Shown here piece by piece: positions 35,183-44,796 of a stretch of 52,549 nucleotides of DNA. The stretch's first letter is position 1. Each line of letters starts with the position of its first letter. The position numbers were made by a program, and so were the translations under genes. The stretch comes from Compostibacillus humi. GTDB taxonomy: Bacteria > Bacillota > Bacilli > Bacillales > Amphibacillaceae. The notes beneath the pieces are model-generated. The model had not been told where the DNA came from. It ran no database searches and saw only the letters and a program-made list of their open reading frames with translations. Where the stretch lies: NCBI RefSeq assembly GCF_014637175.1, contig NZ_BMEV01000018.1, positions 1 through 52,549 of the forward strand. Reading direction: 5' to 3'.

Positions 35183-37180
35183 TTAATCCATCTTAAACTT
35201 TCCGACTTCTTTTTCCATTTTCATCGCATCCTCTTCCAGATTAGCTGCCAATTTGGACAGCTGTTCAATCGCGGCTGTCTGTTCTTCCATCGCCGCGGAG
35301 ACTTCCTCCGTGCCTGCTGAAGTTTCTTGACTAATGGAAGTGATATCCCGGATGTACTCGGTAACTGCTTCTCCATGCTTCAGCACATCCTCCACTAAAT
35401 GCATCGTTCGTTCAATTACTTCACCCGTTGATTTTGCCTTTTCCGTCAATTGATAGAACGATTCTTCCGTATCTTTCACCGATTCAGATTGGGTCATAAA
35501 AATATCGCTCGTTTTCGTTATAATTTCAACGGTCTGTTTCATTTCCTGCTGCATTTCGGCAATCGATGCAGATACATCTTCCAATGCTTTCCCTGTCTGT
35601 TCCGCGAGTTTTCCAACTTCGGAAGCAACGACGGCAAAACCTCTGCCGTGTTCCCCCGCCCTTGCTGCTTCGATGGATGCATTCAATGCGAGCAAGTTCG
35701 TTTGATTGGCAATGTCAGTAATCTTTTGGACGATTTGGTTAATGTCACTAGAACGTTCGTCCAATTTGTGAATGGCGGAAAGAACATTTTCTGTTTCTTT
35801 GCCCGTTTGTTCTGTCTGCTGGCGGAGCTGCTGAATAATGCCGATTCCTTTATCCGCCATCTGTGACATTTCCTCGGCTTCCCGCTGCATCGTACGGTTT
35901 TCATCTGCAACGCGATCGAGCATTTCCGACATCATTTCCATCTGCTCTAAGTTTTTCTCCACAATATCCGACTGGCTGCTGGCACCTGCAGCAATTTGTT
36001 CCATCGTTGCCGCCACTTCATTGGCAGAAACATTCTGTTCTTCCGTATTGGAAAGCAATGATTGGGATGCCGCCTTCACCTGCCCTGATAAGGCATAAAT
36101 ATTTTTCATTAACGCTCTGATTTCATCGACCATTACTTGGAAACTGTGGGATAACTCGCCAATTTCGTCATCCCGGTTCACTTCCACTTTTGCAGTAAGG
36201 TCTCCCTGTTCCACTTGTTTCATATTTTCCTGGAGCTTGCGGATTGGCTTGATCATTCGTCTTGTTATGAATATAATGACCGCAATGACAAGAATTAAAA
36301 AGATCATCAGGCTGATAAAAATCGGCAATGTAATGGCGAGGCCTTTCTTTTCAAATTCCTTCTTGGAAATATTTCCGGCAATAATCCAGTCGGTAACGCT
36401 ATTCTTCACAAATCCGATAATTCGTTCTTCTCCGGAGGACTCATATTCGAGAATTCCCTTCTCCCCCGCATCCAGCAAAGCTGAAAAGCCGGAAGTTTGT
36501 GCAGCACTTTCACCGATACGGGCAGCATTTGGGTGGGAAATAAAATTACCTTGGTTATCGAGCACGATGGCATACCCGGTATCTCCGATTTCCGCTTTGC
36601 CGACCATCTCCATTAACGTGCCGGTAAAAATATCAATTCCGGAGGCTCCAAGCAATCTGCCTCTTTCATCATAAAAAGCTCTGGCTGCCGTAACGATAAT
36701 TTCCCCAGTTGCCTGGTCTATGTATGGACTCGTCCAAATTGTTTTCCCTTCTGCTTCCACCGCAGCTTTGTACCAGCCTCTCTCCCGGGCATCAAAGTCC
36801 GGTCCTAAATCGACAACTGGATAAATAATCGTTTCCCCGGACTGTTCATAAGAGGAATACATGCTTTGAATGCTTGGAGTCACATCTACTGTATCCCCTA
36901 AATATTTGATCAGCTGATTCCGGTCACCGTTTTTGACAACGTCTTGTTCATTTAAACGCTGCAAAATGCTGTCCATATTTTCATAAAATATATGAAAAGC
37001 TTCATTCATGCCCGCCATTTGGCTCTCCACATTTTGTGCCAGCTCTTCTGTCGTCAGTTCGACTGCGAAATTATAACTGATATAGGAGATGACCAAAGTC
37101 GCCGCAAATATAAGGATAATCGTAGGATACAAAATTTTTTTCTGAATCGACCTCAACCTGCGCGTTTTCTTTTTCTCCAT
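35183..37180 (-). CDS. Methyl-accepting chemotaxis protein with dCache sensor
   Basis: 665 aa. It has one membrane segment at residues about 15-38, an extracellular double-Cache domain (about 39-285), a second membrane segment (about 290-313), HAMP, and a long cytoplasmic signalling rod with the hairpin tip [16 protein letters not shown] (preceded by [15 protein letters not shown]). The Cache module contains [18 protein letters not shown] and GASGIDI, the Arg-Trp-Tyr ... Tyr ... Asp arrangement known for amino-acid-binding dCache_1 sensors, so an amino-acid ligand is a reasonable inference. It is 15 nt downstream of cheX. Confidence 0.93.
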   Translation of the reverse strand: MEKKKTRRLRSIQKKILYPTIILIFAATLVISYISYNFAVELTTEELAQNVESQMAGMNEAFHIFYENMDSILQRLNEQDVVKNGDRNQLIKYLGDTVDVTPSIQSMYSSYEQSGETIIYPVVDLGPDFDARERGWYKAAVEAEGKTIWTSPYIDQATGEIIVTAARAFYDERGRLLGASGIDIFTGTLMEMVGKAEIGDTGYAIVLDNQGNFISHPNAARIGESAAQTSGFSALLDAGEKGILEYESSGEERIIGFVKNSVTDWIIAGNISKKEFEKKGLAITLPIFISLMIFLILVIAVIIFITRRMIKPIRKLQENMKQVEQGDLTAKVEVNRDDEIGELSHSFQVMVDEIRALMKNIYALSGQVKAASQSLLSNTEEQNVSANEVAATMEQIAAGASSQSDIVEKNLEQMEMMSEMLDRVADENRTMQREAEEMSQMADKGIGIIQQLRQQTEQTGKETENVLSAIHKLDERSSDINQIVQKITDIANQTNLLALNASIEAARAGEHGRGFAVVASEVGKLAEQTGKALEDVSASIAEMQQEMKQTVEIITKTSDIFMTQSESVKDTEESFYQLTEKAKSTGEVIERTMHLVEDVLKHGEAVTEYIRDITSISQETSAGTEEVSAAMEEQTAAIEQLSKLAANLEEDAMKMEKEVGKFKMD

Positions 37181-37195
37181 CCTTTTCCCCCTCTC

Positions 37196-37666
37196 CTAGC
37201 CTAGCTCGTCTATCAGCAAATATATATCCATATTTCCTGTATTTTCAAAGTCAGCAGTAAGCTGAATCGCTTTATCAAACCCGGACAATGTTGTCTTTCC
37301 TTCCATAATTGTCGGTGCTGTAATATCGGTGCGGATTCCATGCTCCTCTATTTTTGCCGATAGATTGCCAGCCAGCATATTTCCCAGCTCGCCGCTAAAA
37401 GATGTCAGCATTTCCCCTTCAATGTCCATCCCAAACATAGACTTGCCGATCTCGCTAAAAACCGCATGTTCGCCGGATAAGATGAGCTTTCCTTTTAAAT
37501 CTCCCGTAAAGCCGATTAATACGCCAAATTGCAAATCCAATGCCTTTCCCAGCAATTTTGGCTTGGAAATTTTATAAGGAATTGGAACGATGGATTGTAA
37601 CGACGTGTGGGTACCGTTTAATAAATGGGTAACAGACCGATTTCTTTCATGTATGGATAGCGCCAT
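37196..37666 (-). CDS. cheX: CheX-like chemotaxis phosphatase
   Basis: 156 aa. The CheC/CheX/FliY phosphatase signature is present once, SFSGELGNMLAGNLS, with the conserved Glu and Asn three residues apart, around residue 92. The LGKALDLQFGVLIGFTGDLKG core fits CheX. It would dephosphorylate CheY-P. It is co-oriented with motAB upstream (127 bp gap) and the receptor downstream (15 bp). Confidence 0.85.
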   Translation of the reverse strand: MALSIHERNRSVTHLLNGTHTSLQSIVPIPYKISKPKLLGKALDLQFGVLIGFTGDLKGKLILSGEHAVFSEIGKSMFGMDIEGEMLTSFSGELGNMLAGNLSAKIEEHGIRTDITAPTIMEGKTTLSGFDKAIQLTADFENTGNMDIYLLIDELG

Positions 37667-37793
37667 GGAAAAACCTCTTTTCTAAAGAATGCATTCCTGT
37701 CAATATCTATTCTCATCATAGCGGAAAAATAGGCAAAAAGCTTTATTTAAATGACAGAAAATATAATACTTTCTTTTCATTTTTGGACAATCT

Positions 37794-38576
37794 TTAATCT
37801 TCTTCACTTACATTTATTTCATAGTTTGGTGTAATCAGTACTTCTACCCGCCGATTTTTCGCCCGGTTTTCTTCACTCGTGTTTGGAACGATTGGCTTAT
37901 ATTCGCCATAACCTTTGGCGCTAAACAACGTTGGGTCCAAATCTTCATTTTCCAATAAAATCTTCATAAAGTTTACCGCCCGTGCCACACTAAGTTCCCA
38001 GTTGGAAGCATATTCGGCGCTGGAGATTGGGCGGTCATCCGCATGCCCTGCAACAACTACTTGATGCGGCGGATCGGTGTACAGCAGTTTCGCCACTTCT
38101 TTTGCCACTTCCTCGCCGTCCGCTTTCACTTCCGCGCTGCCCGAATCAAAGAAAATTTCATTTTGCATCGTAATTAACAGCCCTTCATCGGTTAGCTCCG
38201 TGCCGAGTTTTTCCGCCAGATTGTTTTCATCGATATAGCCGTTAATGTCTGACTCCATTTGCTGCAGCTGCTTCAGCTCGACGCTGCTTTCATCTTCTTC
38301 CGCTTCTTCCGATTCCTGTTTTTCTTCCTCTTCTTCATCAGGGTCGCTGCTCGGCGGCGTCTCTTCCGGACCATCATTATCATCCAAAATTCCGACTCCG
38401 CCGATGGCAAGTTCACTGCGGAAGAAATTGGCGATTTGCTCGTATTTTTGTGAGTTGATATCACTAATGGCAAAAAGCACGATGAATAGAGCAACGAGCA
38501 AGGTAAGCATGTCCGCATAGGGAAGGAGCCAGGATTCACTAATGCGTCTATTTACCTTTTCCTTCTTCCTACGCAT
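37794..38576 (-). CDS. motB: Flagellar motor protein MotB
   Basis: 260 aa. A single membrane segment carries the proton-binding Asp in LLPYADMLTLLVALFIVLF (about residue 21). A long acidic linker (residues about 65-100, runs of Glu) and an OmpA-like peptidoglycan-binding domain (about 135-250, VVAGHADDRPISS, NWELSVARA, NRRVEVLI) follow. The PYADMLTL context is the MotB (proton) form rather than MotS. The start overlaps motA by 8 nt. Confidence 0.94.
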   Translation of the reverse strand: MRRKKEKVNRRISESWLLPYADMLTLLVALFIVLFAISDINSQKYEQIANFFRSELAIGGVGILDDNDGPEETPPSSDPDEEEEEKQESEEAEEDESSVELKQLQQMESDINGYIDENNLAEKLGTELTDEGLLITMQNEIFFDSGSAEVKADGEEVAKEVAKLLYTDPPHQVVVAGHADDRPISSAEYASNWELSVARAVNFMKILLENEDLDPTLFSAKGYGEYKPIVPNTSEENRAKNRRVEVLITPNYEINVSEED

Positions 38577-39354
38577 CCTGATCCTCCTGCTCCAGCTCGA
38601 TAAGTTCCTTCGTGGACAAATAGGAACTCAATTTTTCTCTCACCATCCGCGAAGAATTCCCGTTCGTGATAGATAAAATTCCTTCCACAATCATTTCCTT
38701 CTGCATGACTTCTTTCTTCGATTTTTCCCGCAATTTGTTGGCAAACGGATGCCACATCACATACCCGGTGAAAATACCGAGGAGCGTTGCAACGAAGGCG
38801 GAAGATATGGCGTAACCTAATGTATCCGTATCGGACATGTCGGCTAATGCTGCAATTAATCCGACGACTGCGCCCAGTACTCCTAGAGTCGGTGCATACG
38901 TTCCTGCTTGAGTGAACACTGCAGCCCCTTCTTCATGGCGCCTTTCCATCGCTTCAATTTTTTCCAGAAGCAGGTCGCGAATATATTCTGACGGATGGCC
39001 GTCCACGACTAACTGAAGTCCTAATTGGGTAAAAGGATCGTCTGCTTCAGGTATTTTCATTTCTAAAGAAAGGAGTCCTTCTTTTCTCGTCAAGTCTGCC
39101 AGTTCACTAAAGTAGCGTACCAATTCTTTATTATCGGTCTGTTTCTGCTCGGTAAAAATAATTTTTAACAGCCCGGGAATTGTTTTGATCGTACTGGAAG
39201 GGAAAGCGATAATGACTGCGGCAGTGGTTCCTAACAAAATGATTAAAATGGCTGCCGGGTTGATTAATGCAGCAACATCTACTCCTTTCAGAATCATCCC
39301 TACACCGATAGCGATAAATCCGAGAAGGAGTCCAATGATGGATGTCCTGTCCAT
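38569..39354 (-). CDS. motA: Flagellar motor protein MotA
   Basis: 261 aa from ATG at 39354 with AAGGAGG upstream; the reading frame is open further upstream but without a ribosome site. It has four membrane segments: DRTSIIGLLLGFIAIGVG, ALINPAAILIILLGTTAAVII, and the pair APTLGVLGAVVGLIAALADM and ISSAFVATLLGIFTGYVM. The conserved cytoplasmic region and the Pro pair near helices 3-4 are present. It forms the stator with MotB. Upstream, TCCGATAT (39396-39403, minus strand) resembles a sigma-D -10 but lacks a TAAA -35. Confidence 0.95.
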   Translation of the reverse strand: MDRTSIIGLLLGFIAIGVGMILKGVDVAALINPAAILIILLGTTAAVIIAFPSSTIKTIPGLLKIIFTEQKQTDNKELVRYFSELADLTRKEGLLSLEMKIPEADDPFTQLGLQLVVDGHPSEYIRDLLLEKIEAMERRHEEGAAVFTQAGTYAPTLGVLGAVVGLIAALADMSDTDTLGYAISSAFVATLLGIFTGYVMWHPFANKLREKSKKEVMQKEMIVEGILSITNGNSSRMVREKLSSYLSTKELIELEQEDQDA

Positions 39355-39554
39355 GATGTCCCTCCTTACTTCTATAAAACCTTTGCATATGTTATATATC
39401 GGATTACTACGAAAGATGTGAAGAAAAAGGAGGGAAAATACCAAATTTTCCTAAGACTTTTTTGCTAAAATCATTTTATTGCAGTTTGAGATTTAGGGTT
39501 GAGGTCCTGTGCAGGTAACGGAGGATGGGAACCACGGAGTTGATTAGGTGTAGG

Positions 39555-40570
39555 GCTGAATTTTCTATGCAATACGTTAGAATTTTTATTTGGGATGTTA
39601 GAATGTTGATGGGAACCGTCAGATTCTTTCGTTATAGCGTTAGAATCCTTGGGATGTGCTGGAATTTTTATTTTTGCGTTAGAATAATTGGGTGTTGCGC
39701 TGAAATTTTTCCGGAATCGCTGAATCTTGTGCGCGGACCGTTAGAATCCTGGCGATGCGCTGAATTTAAATTTTTTCCGTTAGAATAATCGGGTGTTGCG
39801 CTGAATAATTTTCAGAATCACTGAATCTTGTGCACGGACCGTGAGAATCCTTGGGATGTGCTGGAATTTTTATTTTTCTGTTAGAATAATAACGGTTTGC
39901 GCTGAAATATCTCGATTACCGCTGAATCCATTGGTGGAAGCGTTAGAATCAGGCCAAAGCGCTGAATTTAAATTTTTTCCGTTAGAAAAATAACGGTTTG
40001 CGCTGAAATATCCCGATTACCGCTGAATCCTTAGGAGGAAGTGTTAGAATCGGGCCGAAGCGCTGAATTTAAATTTTTTCCGTTAGAAAAATAACGGTTT
40101 GCGCTGAAATATCCCGATTACCGCTGAATCCATTGGTGGAAGCGTTAGAATCAGGCCAAAGCGCTGAATTTAAATTTTTTCCGTTAGAAAAATAACGGTT
40201 TGCGCTGAAATATCCCGATTACCGCTGAATCCTTAGGAGGAAGTGTTAGAATCGGGCCGAAGCGCTGAATTTAAATTTTTTCCGTTAGAAAAATAACGGT
40301 TTGCGCTGAAATATCCCGATTACCGCTGAATCCTTAGGAGGAAGCGTTAGAATCGGGCCGAAGCGCTGAATTAAATTTTTTCCGTTAGAATAATCGGGTG
40401 CTGCGCTGAAATTATCACAAGGATCGTTAGAATTCCTGCGATACGTCAGAATCTTAAATTCCTCCGCTAAAAACAGCGAGAGTTACGCTGTATTCTTTTC
40501 AAAAGCGCTGAATTTGATGCTCGAAAGGTTAGAAAAGAGAATAATAGTGCTCAGTTAATAATTTTGGGTA
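39555..40570 (+). repeat. 20-21-nt keyword array 1 (GTTAGAAT / GCTGAAT)
   Basis: About 50 units, each beginning with GTTAGAA, GCTGAA or a one-base variant. The first keyword starts fall at 39555, 39576, 39597, 39618, 39639, 39658, 39678, 39699, 39719, 39740, 39759 and 39779, so spacing is 19-21 nt. The 12-13 nt between keywords vary. From 39961 to 40365 five successive units form an exact 101-nt higher-order repeat. There is no coding potential in any frame beyond chance ORFs. It fills the gap upstream of motA. Confidence 0.9.
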
Positions 40571-40790
40571 CTCCGGATTATCGTTTTGTGCCGATAATTT
40601 TCCTTAGTGCCGATTTTTGCCTGGATAAGCCAATATTTCCTGGTGAACGCCGATCTATGCTCCTATCGCCGATTTACCGATTTTCGCCGATATCTTCCAG
40701 TTTATGCTCGATATATTGCGAGATAGCCGATATCTCCTAATAAACGCCGATATCTATAGCACGAAAGCCGATTCCCAATCACAGGAACCT
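40571..40790 (+). repeat. 20-nt keyword array 2 (GCCGAT)
   Basis: It continues array 1 in the same phase with a different word. GCCGAT or close variants start at 40590, 40609, 40629, 40649, 40668, 40686, 40706, 40726, 40746 and 40767, spacing 18-21 nt. Several copies extend to GCCGATATC. Confidence 0.88.
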
Positions 40791-40811
40791 ATAACTCCCG
40801 CAGCATCCCAA

Positions 40812-40851
40812 TAAAAAACGCAAAACCATTGGTTACCTCAATGATTTTGCG
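40812..40851 (-). terminator. Terminator of the membrane protein gene
   Basis: CGCAAAA-CATTG pairs with CAATG-TTTTGCG, followed by TTTTTT on the minus strand, 7 nt after the stop codon. Confidence 0.87.
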
Positions 40852-40858
40852 CTTTTCG

Positions 40859-41923
40859 CTATTTTTTTGCCGTTTTCTTTTGCCGTTGAATCATGAAGTT
40901 GCCAAACACAAACAGGGCGAGGGCTATTCCGATAAGATTCACGTATTGGGAAAGCTGCTGAATGGAGTTAAGATGGAAAATCATCAGCAAGCCTTCTCCC
41001 CATGACGCTGGAGCTGCCTTCCACATTTGATAAAATATCAGCACCCAATATACCCCAAGGAGGAAGGTGACTCCGCTTGTGGAAATTTTCAACTTTAAAA
41101 TTAATAAAGAAACGATGATTGCAACGATAATCGGCAGAATAATGCTTTCCACTTGGAATAATTGGCATATAGCATAGGCGAGCAAAAAAGTCACAGCACC
41201 ATATGTAAAAGCGGAAGTAGTGCTTTTTCCCGTTGCCTTTGCCTGCAGATTGAAGTGAGTCAATACACCATAAACAAGGAGCACGAATAAATATTTCATG
41301 ACAAAACCAGATAATACCCACATGACGAAATAGCCTGAGCTCATGAGGAAAAAGGTATAGTCGACTTTTTCAATCCAATAGCCGTTAAAATCAAAGGATT
41401 GATTTTTTCCAATCAATGTGAAAATAATCCCTATCAGCATTATGACGCCAAAATGCTCAGTGATTAAATAGTAGAATTGGTCAGGTGAATAAGCTGCTTC
41501 CAAAAATCCCAGGATGGGCACATCGCCAAAATTTTTCACAACTTCGTAAATAAACACTGCCCAATAGCCGTACAAAAATCCGCTTAAAAAATTGCTGTTC
41601 CATTCGATAATCATTACCGTTAGAAAAATAATAAATGGAATAAAAATAAAAGATGGCTTAAACGTAATATCATCAAAATTGCCAACGACAATATCGATCA
41701 TCAATAATGAAAACAAAGCATAGCCAACGGCGGAGTACAGCACTTTATTGCGTACCTTTGCCAAATAAATACTTATAGCTATCAGCCCGATGGAAAAGAA
41801 GGGAGCAAGGGTGCCTTCAATATCCCCCAGGAAAAAGAAAAGTATGTATCCAAAGGAAAGGAAAATACAAAGACGGTCAAATATTTGCAAGATGGACAGA
41901 TCGATAACCTGAATTTTTTTCAT
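40859..41923 (-). CDS. Polytopic membrane protein of unknown function
   Basis: 354 aa with about ten hydrophobic segments and very few charged residues outside the loops; the C-terminus is basic (QRQKKTAKK). No catalytic or transport motif is recognised. Short soluble stretches include KNFGDVPILGFLEAAYSPDQF (extracellular or cytoplasmic unclear). It stands alone, between keyword array 2 and a small gene at 42061. I cannot assign a function. Confidence 0.75.
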   Translation of the reverse strand: MKKIQVIDLSILQIFDRLCIFLSFGYILFFFLGDIEGTLAPFFSIGLIAISIYLAKVRNKVLYSAVGYALFSLLMIDIVVGNFDDITFKPSFIFIPFIIFLTVMIIEWNSNFLSGFLYGYWAVFIYEVVKNFGDVPILGFLEAAYSPDQFYYLITEHFGVIMLIGIIFTLIGKNQSFDFNGYWIEKVDYTFFLMSSGYFVMWVLSGFVMKYLFVLLVYGVLTHFNLQAKATGKSTTSAFTYGAVTFLLAYAICQLFQVESIILPIIVAIIVSLLILKLKISTSGVTFLLGVYWVLIFYQMWKAAPASWGEGLLMIFHLNSIQQLSQYVNLIGIALALFVFGNFMIQRQKKTAKK

Positions 41924-41964
41924 CCCATCCCCACCTTTCTATTAATATATTAAAAGGGAAAGAA

Positions 41965-41985
41965 CCCAGAATGTCTTTTTCTGGG
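41965..41985 (-). terminator. Hairpin after the gene at 42061
   Basis: CCCAGA pairs with TCTGGG, followed on the minus strand by TTCTTTCCCTTTT. Confidence 0.65.
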
Positions 41986-42060
41986 CCTTTACCAATATGC
42001 TATAAGGTCAGCTTCCCGCGACCAGTTCCGTCCTTGCTGTAAGCATCTGCTAGAATCCGA

Positions 42061-42354
42061 TTACTTCTGTAAGTCAGTGAGCAGCCATACTAAGCTGACA
42101 AATGGTCCCTCTTTCTCCTGCAAACCTAATTCAGGAAAAGAGCCGTACCCGGCGTATACCGGCTGAACCGATTCAAAACGCTCCAGCCATTGGCCTAACC
42201 GTTCTAACATTTCTTCATCAACGGTCAGTTCATCGCCAAGTTCTGTTACCACTTCCTGATGCAGCGTGGAGATCCACTGTTTGTCAGAGAAAGTGAGTTG
42301 GGCATAGATTGTATCTCCCTGTACGTCGATAACGACGCTTCCGAATCGTTTCAA
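42061..42354 (-). CDS. Small hypothetical protein
   Basis: 97 aa from a TTG start with GGAAGG 7 nt upstream. It is acidic, with YAQLTFSDKQWISTLHQEVV and a C-terminal VSLVWLLTDLQK. No family is recognised. It lies just downstream of the intron-interrupted pseudokinase gene on the same strand and may once have been in one operon with it. A short overlapping frame upstream ends inside it, so a frameshifted longer gene is also possible. Confidence 0.5.
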   Translation of the reverse strand: MKRFGSVVIDVQGDTIYAQLTFSDKQWISTLHQEVVTELGDELTVDEEMLERLGQWLERFESVQPVYAGYGSFPELGLQEKEGPFVSLVWLLTDLQK

Positions 42355-42463
42355 TCTTTTCCTTCCGGCTCATTTTATTTTTGTAGGAAAAGAGCCCTTC
42401 CTCTTTATCGTAGCGCCTTGCTTTAATCAGCACCTCCTGTCCGTATTAAGTCCAACCAGGCGA

Positions 42464-43338
42464 ATTGAGATAGGGGGAGGTGACTAACCTCCGTCCCTCT
42501 CACACCACCGTACGTACGGTTCCGTATACGGCGGTTCCAGATTATGTATGACGCAAAATTTCATATCTAGCGGATATGCTCTTTAGCCCTTGGCTTGACC
42601 AGTATTTGGTACCAAGGGCTATGTGTAATATGGGACTCTTTGCGATACGCCAATATGCTTTCCTGGAGTTTGACCATTCATATGCCTTTTGTGGCGATAT
42701 TCCTAATGAGATTAGTTTTCTCTTCTTGGTTCTTGGCAATTTCCATTCTTTCCAACGTATCATTCGGAGTCTTCGGTGTAACCATGATTCTAACTCTTTT
42801 AGGTTGCTTGGCGTTTCGATTAACTGATAGTAACCAAGCCAACCATTAAGATAGCTATTTAGTTTGCCAAGTCCCCACGGGATTCACCGTTTCCTCCTTA
42901 AAGTAGGTTGTTATCTTTTCTGCTTCCTCAAACGGGATGAACGCCTAGACGTGATTCTTCATAATCGGTTCAGTCCTTCCCTACTTCCTTGAGTAAAGTA
43001 GGTACTATGACCTCTGCTGACGCCTGTTGTTCAACAACCCTTCACAAAGTTGCTTACCGTGAGCGCACGGCATTCCAACAGGTTCTCCCCGGGTAAGAGT
43101 ACAGACTTTCCTTCCACGTCCCCGCCTCATTTACTCTGTAATACCTTTGGCAGTAAGAACTTTGTCTTGTTTGGCAGACTCATTCAATATTACCTAGCCT
43201 TATATGAGGTTCGTGTTCCTCGGGGCGGAAGTTTGCCGCCGACTTCCTTCAGACATGACGGTCACCCCCCATGCCCTTGTCTTAAGCTACAGCTACTACT
43301 GCCTACACTGTTCGGGACTTTCATCCTATAGTCTGCAC
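42464..43338 (-). mobile_element. Group II intron with most of its reverse transcriptase deleted
   Basis: The 5' end begins GTGCAGACTATAGGATG at 43338. Near the 3' end are the domain V-like GCCGTATACGG and CGTACGTACGG, then GGTGGTGTGAGAGG and GGAGGTTAGTCACCTCC (domain VI-like), ending CTCAAT at 42464; these are the hallmarks of bacterial group II introns. Total length is about 875 nt, against roughly 1.9-2.5 kb for intact elements. The missing part is the front of the intron-encoded protein. Removing it would join the pseudokinase frame to SPGWT-stop (42446-42463). The exact boundaries are inferred from end consensus. Confidence 0.85.
42542..42868 (-). pseudogene. Maturase C-terminal fragment of the intron-encoded protein
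   Basis: In-frame coding from GKLNSYLNGWLGYYQLIETP through ELESWLHRRLRMIRWKEWK and GISPQKAYEWSNSRKAYWRI to a stop matches the maturase (domain X) end of group II reverse transcriptases. No reverse transcriptase palm (YADD) is present: the upstream RNA-like part of the intron joins directly at about 42870. It cannot support mobility alone, and any splicing would rely on a protein in trans. Confidence 0.85.
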
Positions 43339-44661
43339 CCATGCCGGGCACACCAAAACTCCACCTTGTCTATGACTTGGTGGAAGACCGGCCGGCCATT
43401 GCCAAAACGGTGCAATCATTTGCATAACGATGTACGGCTCTTCGTACACTAATTCTTCATTGTCAATGGTGTAGGTAGTGCCGTCCAATGCCTTATGGGG
43501 GCCGTGAATTTCCGCATCTTTTTCCGCAGCCGTTTTGCGCGTGATTTTATTCCAAAGGGATTTTTTCTGCGGTTTTTCGTCATGTTTCTCTTCATTATTC
43601 TCTTCAGTACTTGATTTTGAGTTTGTGAGAGCCTTTATTTCAGAATCAACATCATTCACCATGTGCGTTTTTCCATCAGACTGGTCGGTGTTATCATTTA
43701 ATGGTAGCGATTCTGAGTATGAACTGTTTTCCGATTCTGCCGGCCATACATTGATGTCTTTTTTTCGTCTTTCTGCATGTTCTTCAAGCAGGGTTGGTTC
43801 AGCCAGAGTTTGTTTTACCGACAAATCTATTGCGAAGAGTGTTTCCAATATTTCAGGATGGTTTCCCCGGCGTTGTTTATCCTGCCATAGCGCCTGTTTA
43901 AAGGCTTCTATTTGTTCCGATACGGTATGATACCGTCTTACCGGCGACAGATTTGTCGACTTTTCCAGCCATGTATGCAGCGTGAATGGAATTTCCGGGC
44001 GGAAGGCTTGCAATTGATGGGATAAATAGCGCAATTCATTGTAATCAGAAAAGGGTTGTTTCCGGTCGAACACGAAGGAGAGAAAGAGATGGCCTAACAA
44101 AAATACATCTGCTGACTCATCGATTGCTCGTGCCGTTCCCATTTCCGGTGCAGCAAATTCTCCATTATCTCCAAATTTCTCAGCCATCCCTTTGACGCGG
44201 ATAGTGCGGATGGGGCGCAATTGAAAGCTTTCCAGGTTTACTCCCCAAAAATCGGTGAGGTTAAAGCTGCCTAAAATGTATCCTGCCTCGTGGATCGCAG
44301 TAAAAATAGTTCCCATTCGTTTTAAAATCGTTGTGATATTTTCAAAGGAAAGAGGGCCATTCTATTCCAGCAATTCGGGCAGGGAGCACTTCTCCGACTG
44401 CAGAAAATAGAGCTTTACCATGCCGTCTTCCAGGGGCTCAGTATGTATTGGGCTTTCGACGACCGACGGGATTTCAGGGATGATTTCCGCCTGGCCAGGA
44501 CGAATATATGTATCGCAAACGAGTGTATCCTGACTCCAGTCCGTTTCCTCTTGTTGTGCGGAAGTTTCGGTCTGGCTTGTCCCGATTTCCCGGCCGCAAT
44601 GATCACAATATTCAAGGTCCTCACTCAACAGCTGACAGTGGGGACAAAGTATCTTCTCCAT
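43339..44661 (-). pseudogene. Zinc-ribbon/pseudokinase gene, broken by a stop codon and a group II intron
   Basis: From ATG at 44661: a zinc ribbon (CPHCQ and CDHCG, residues 6-22), an acidic linker, then a kinase-like fold. An in-frame TAG at 44362-44364 stands between PELLE and NGPLSFENITTILKRMG; the frame is open on both sides, so it is a nonsense mutation in one gene. The C-lobe has GEFAAPEMG (APE motif), but the catalytic loop reads GYILGSFNLTDFWG with no HRD, and no N-lobe lysine motif is visible, so it was probably a pseudokinase. The 3' end is interrupted by the intron at 43338. A downstream fragment could restart at 44316 (ATG). Confidence 0.75.
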
Positions 44662-44796
44662 AGGTAGATTTCCTTTCTTGCAATATGTATGTTGTTAAAT
44701 AATAGATATATTTTACTATAATGTGATGATGATAATACGTAACAACAGACAAATAGGATTCATTTTTTGTTGAAAATTGTTGTTTTTTTATTTTGC

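Noticed and set aside
39525-39788. An 87-codon plus-strand frame
   Set aside because: It lies inside keyword array 1, and its apparent repeats follow the 20-nt ruler. There is no family resemblance.
39555-40790. Second CRISPR array
   Set aside because: The conserved part is only 6-8 nt with 12-13 nt between copies, far from any CRISPR repeat/spacer geometry, and no cas genes are adjacent.
40590-40790. Run of sigma-D promoters (GCCGATAT)
   Set aside because: None of the copies I checked has TAAA at 14-16 nt upstream, and no plus-strand gene follows. Only the word matches.
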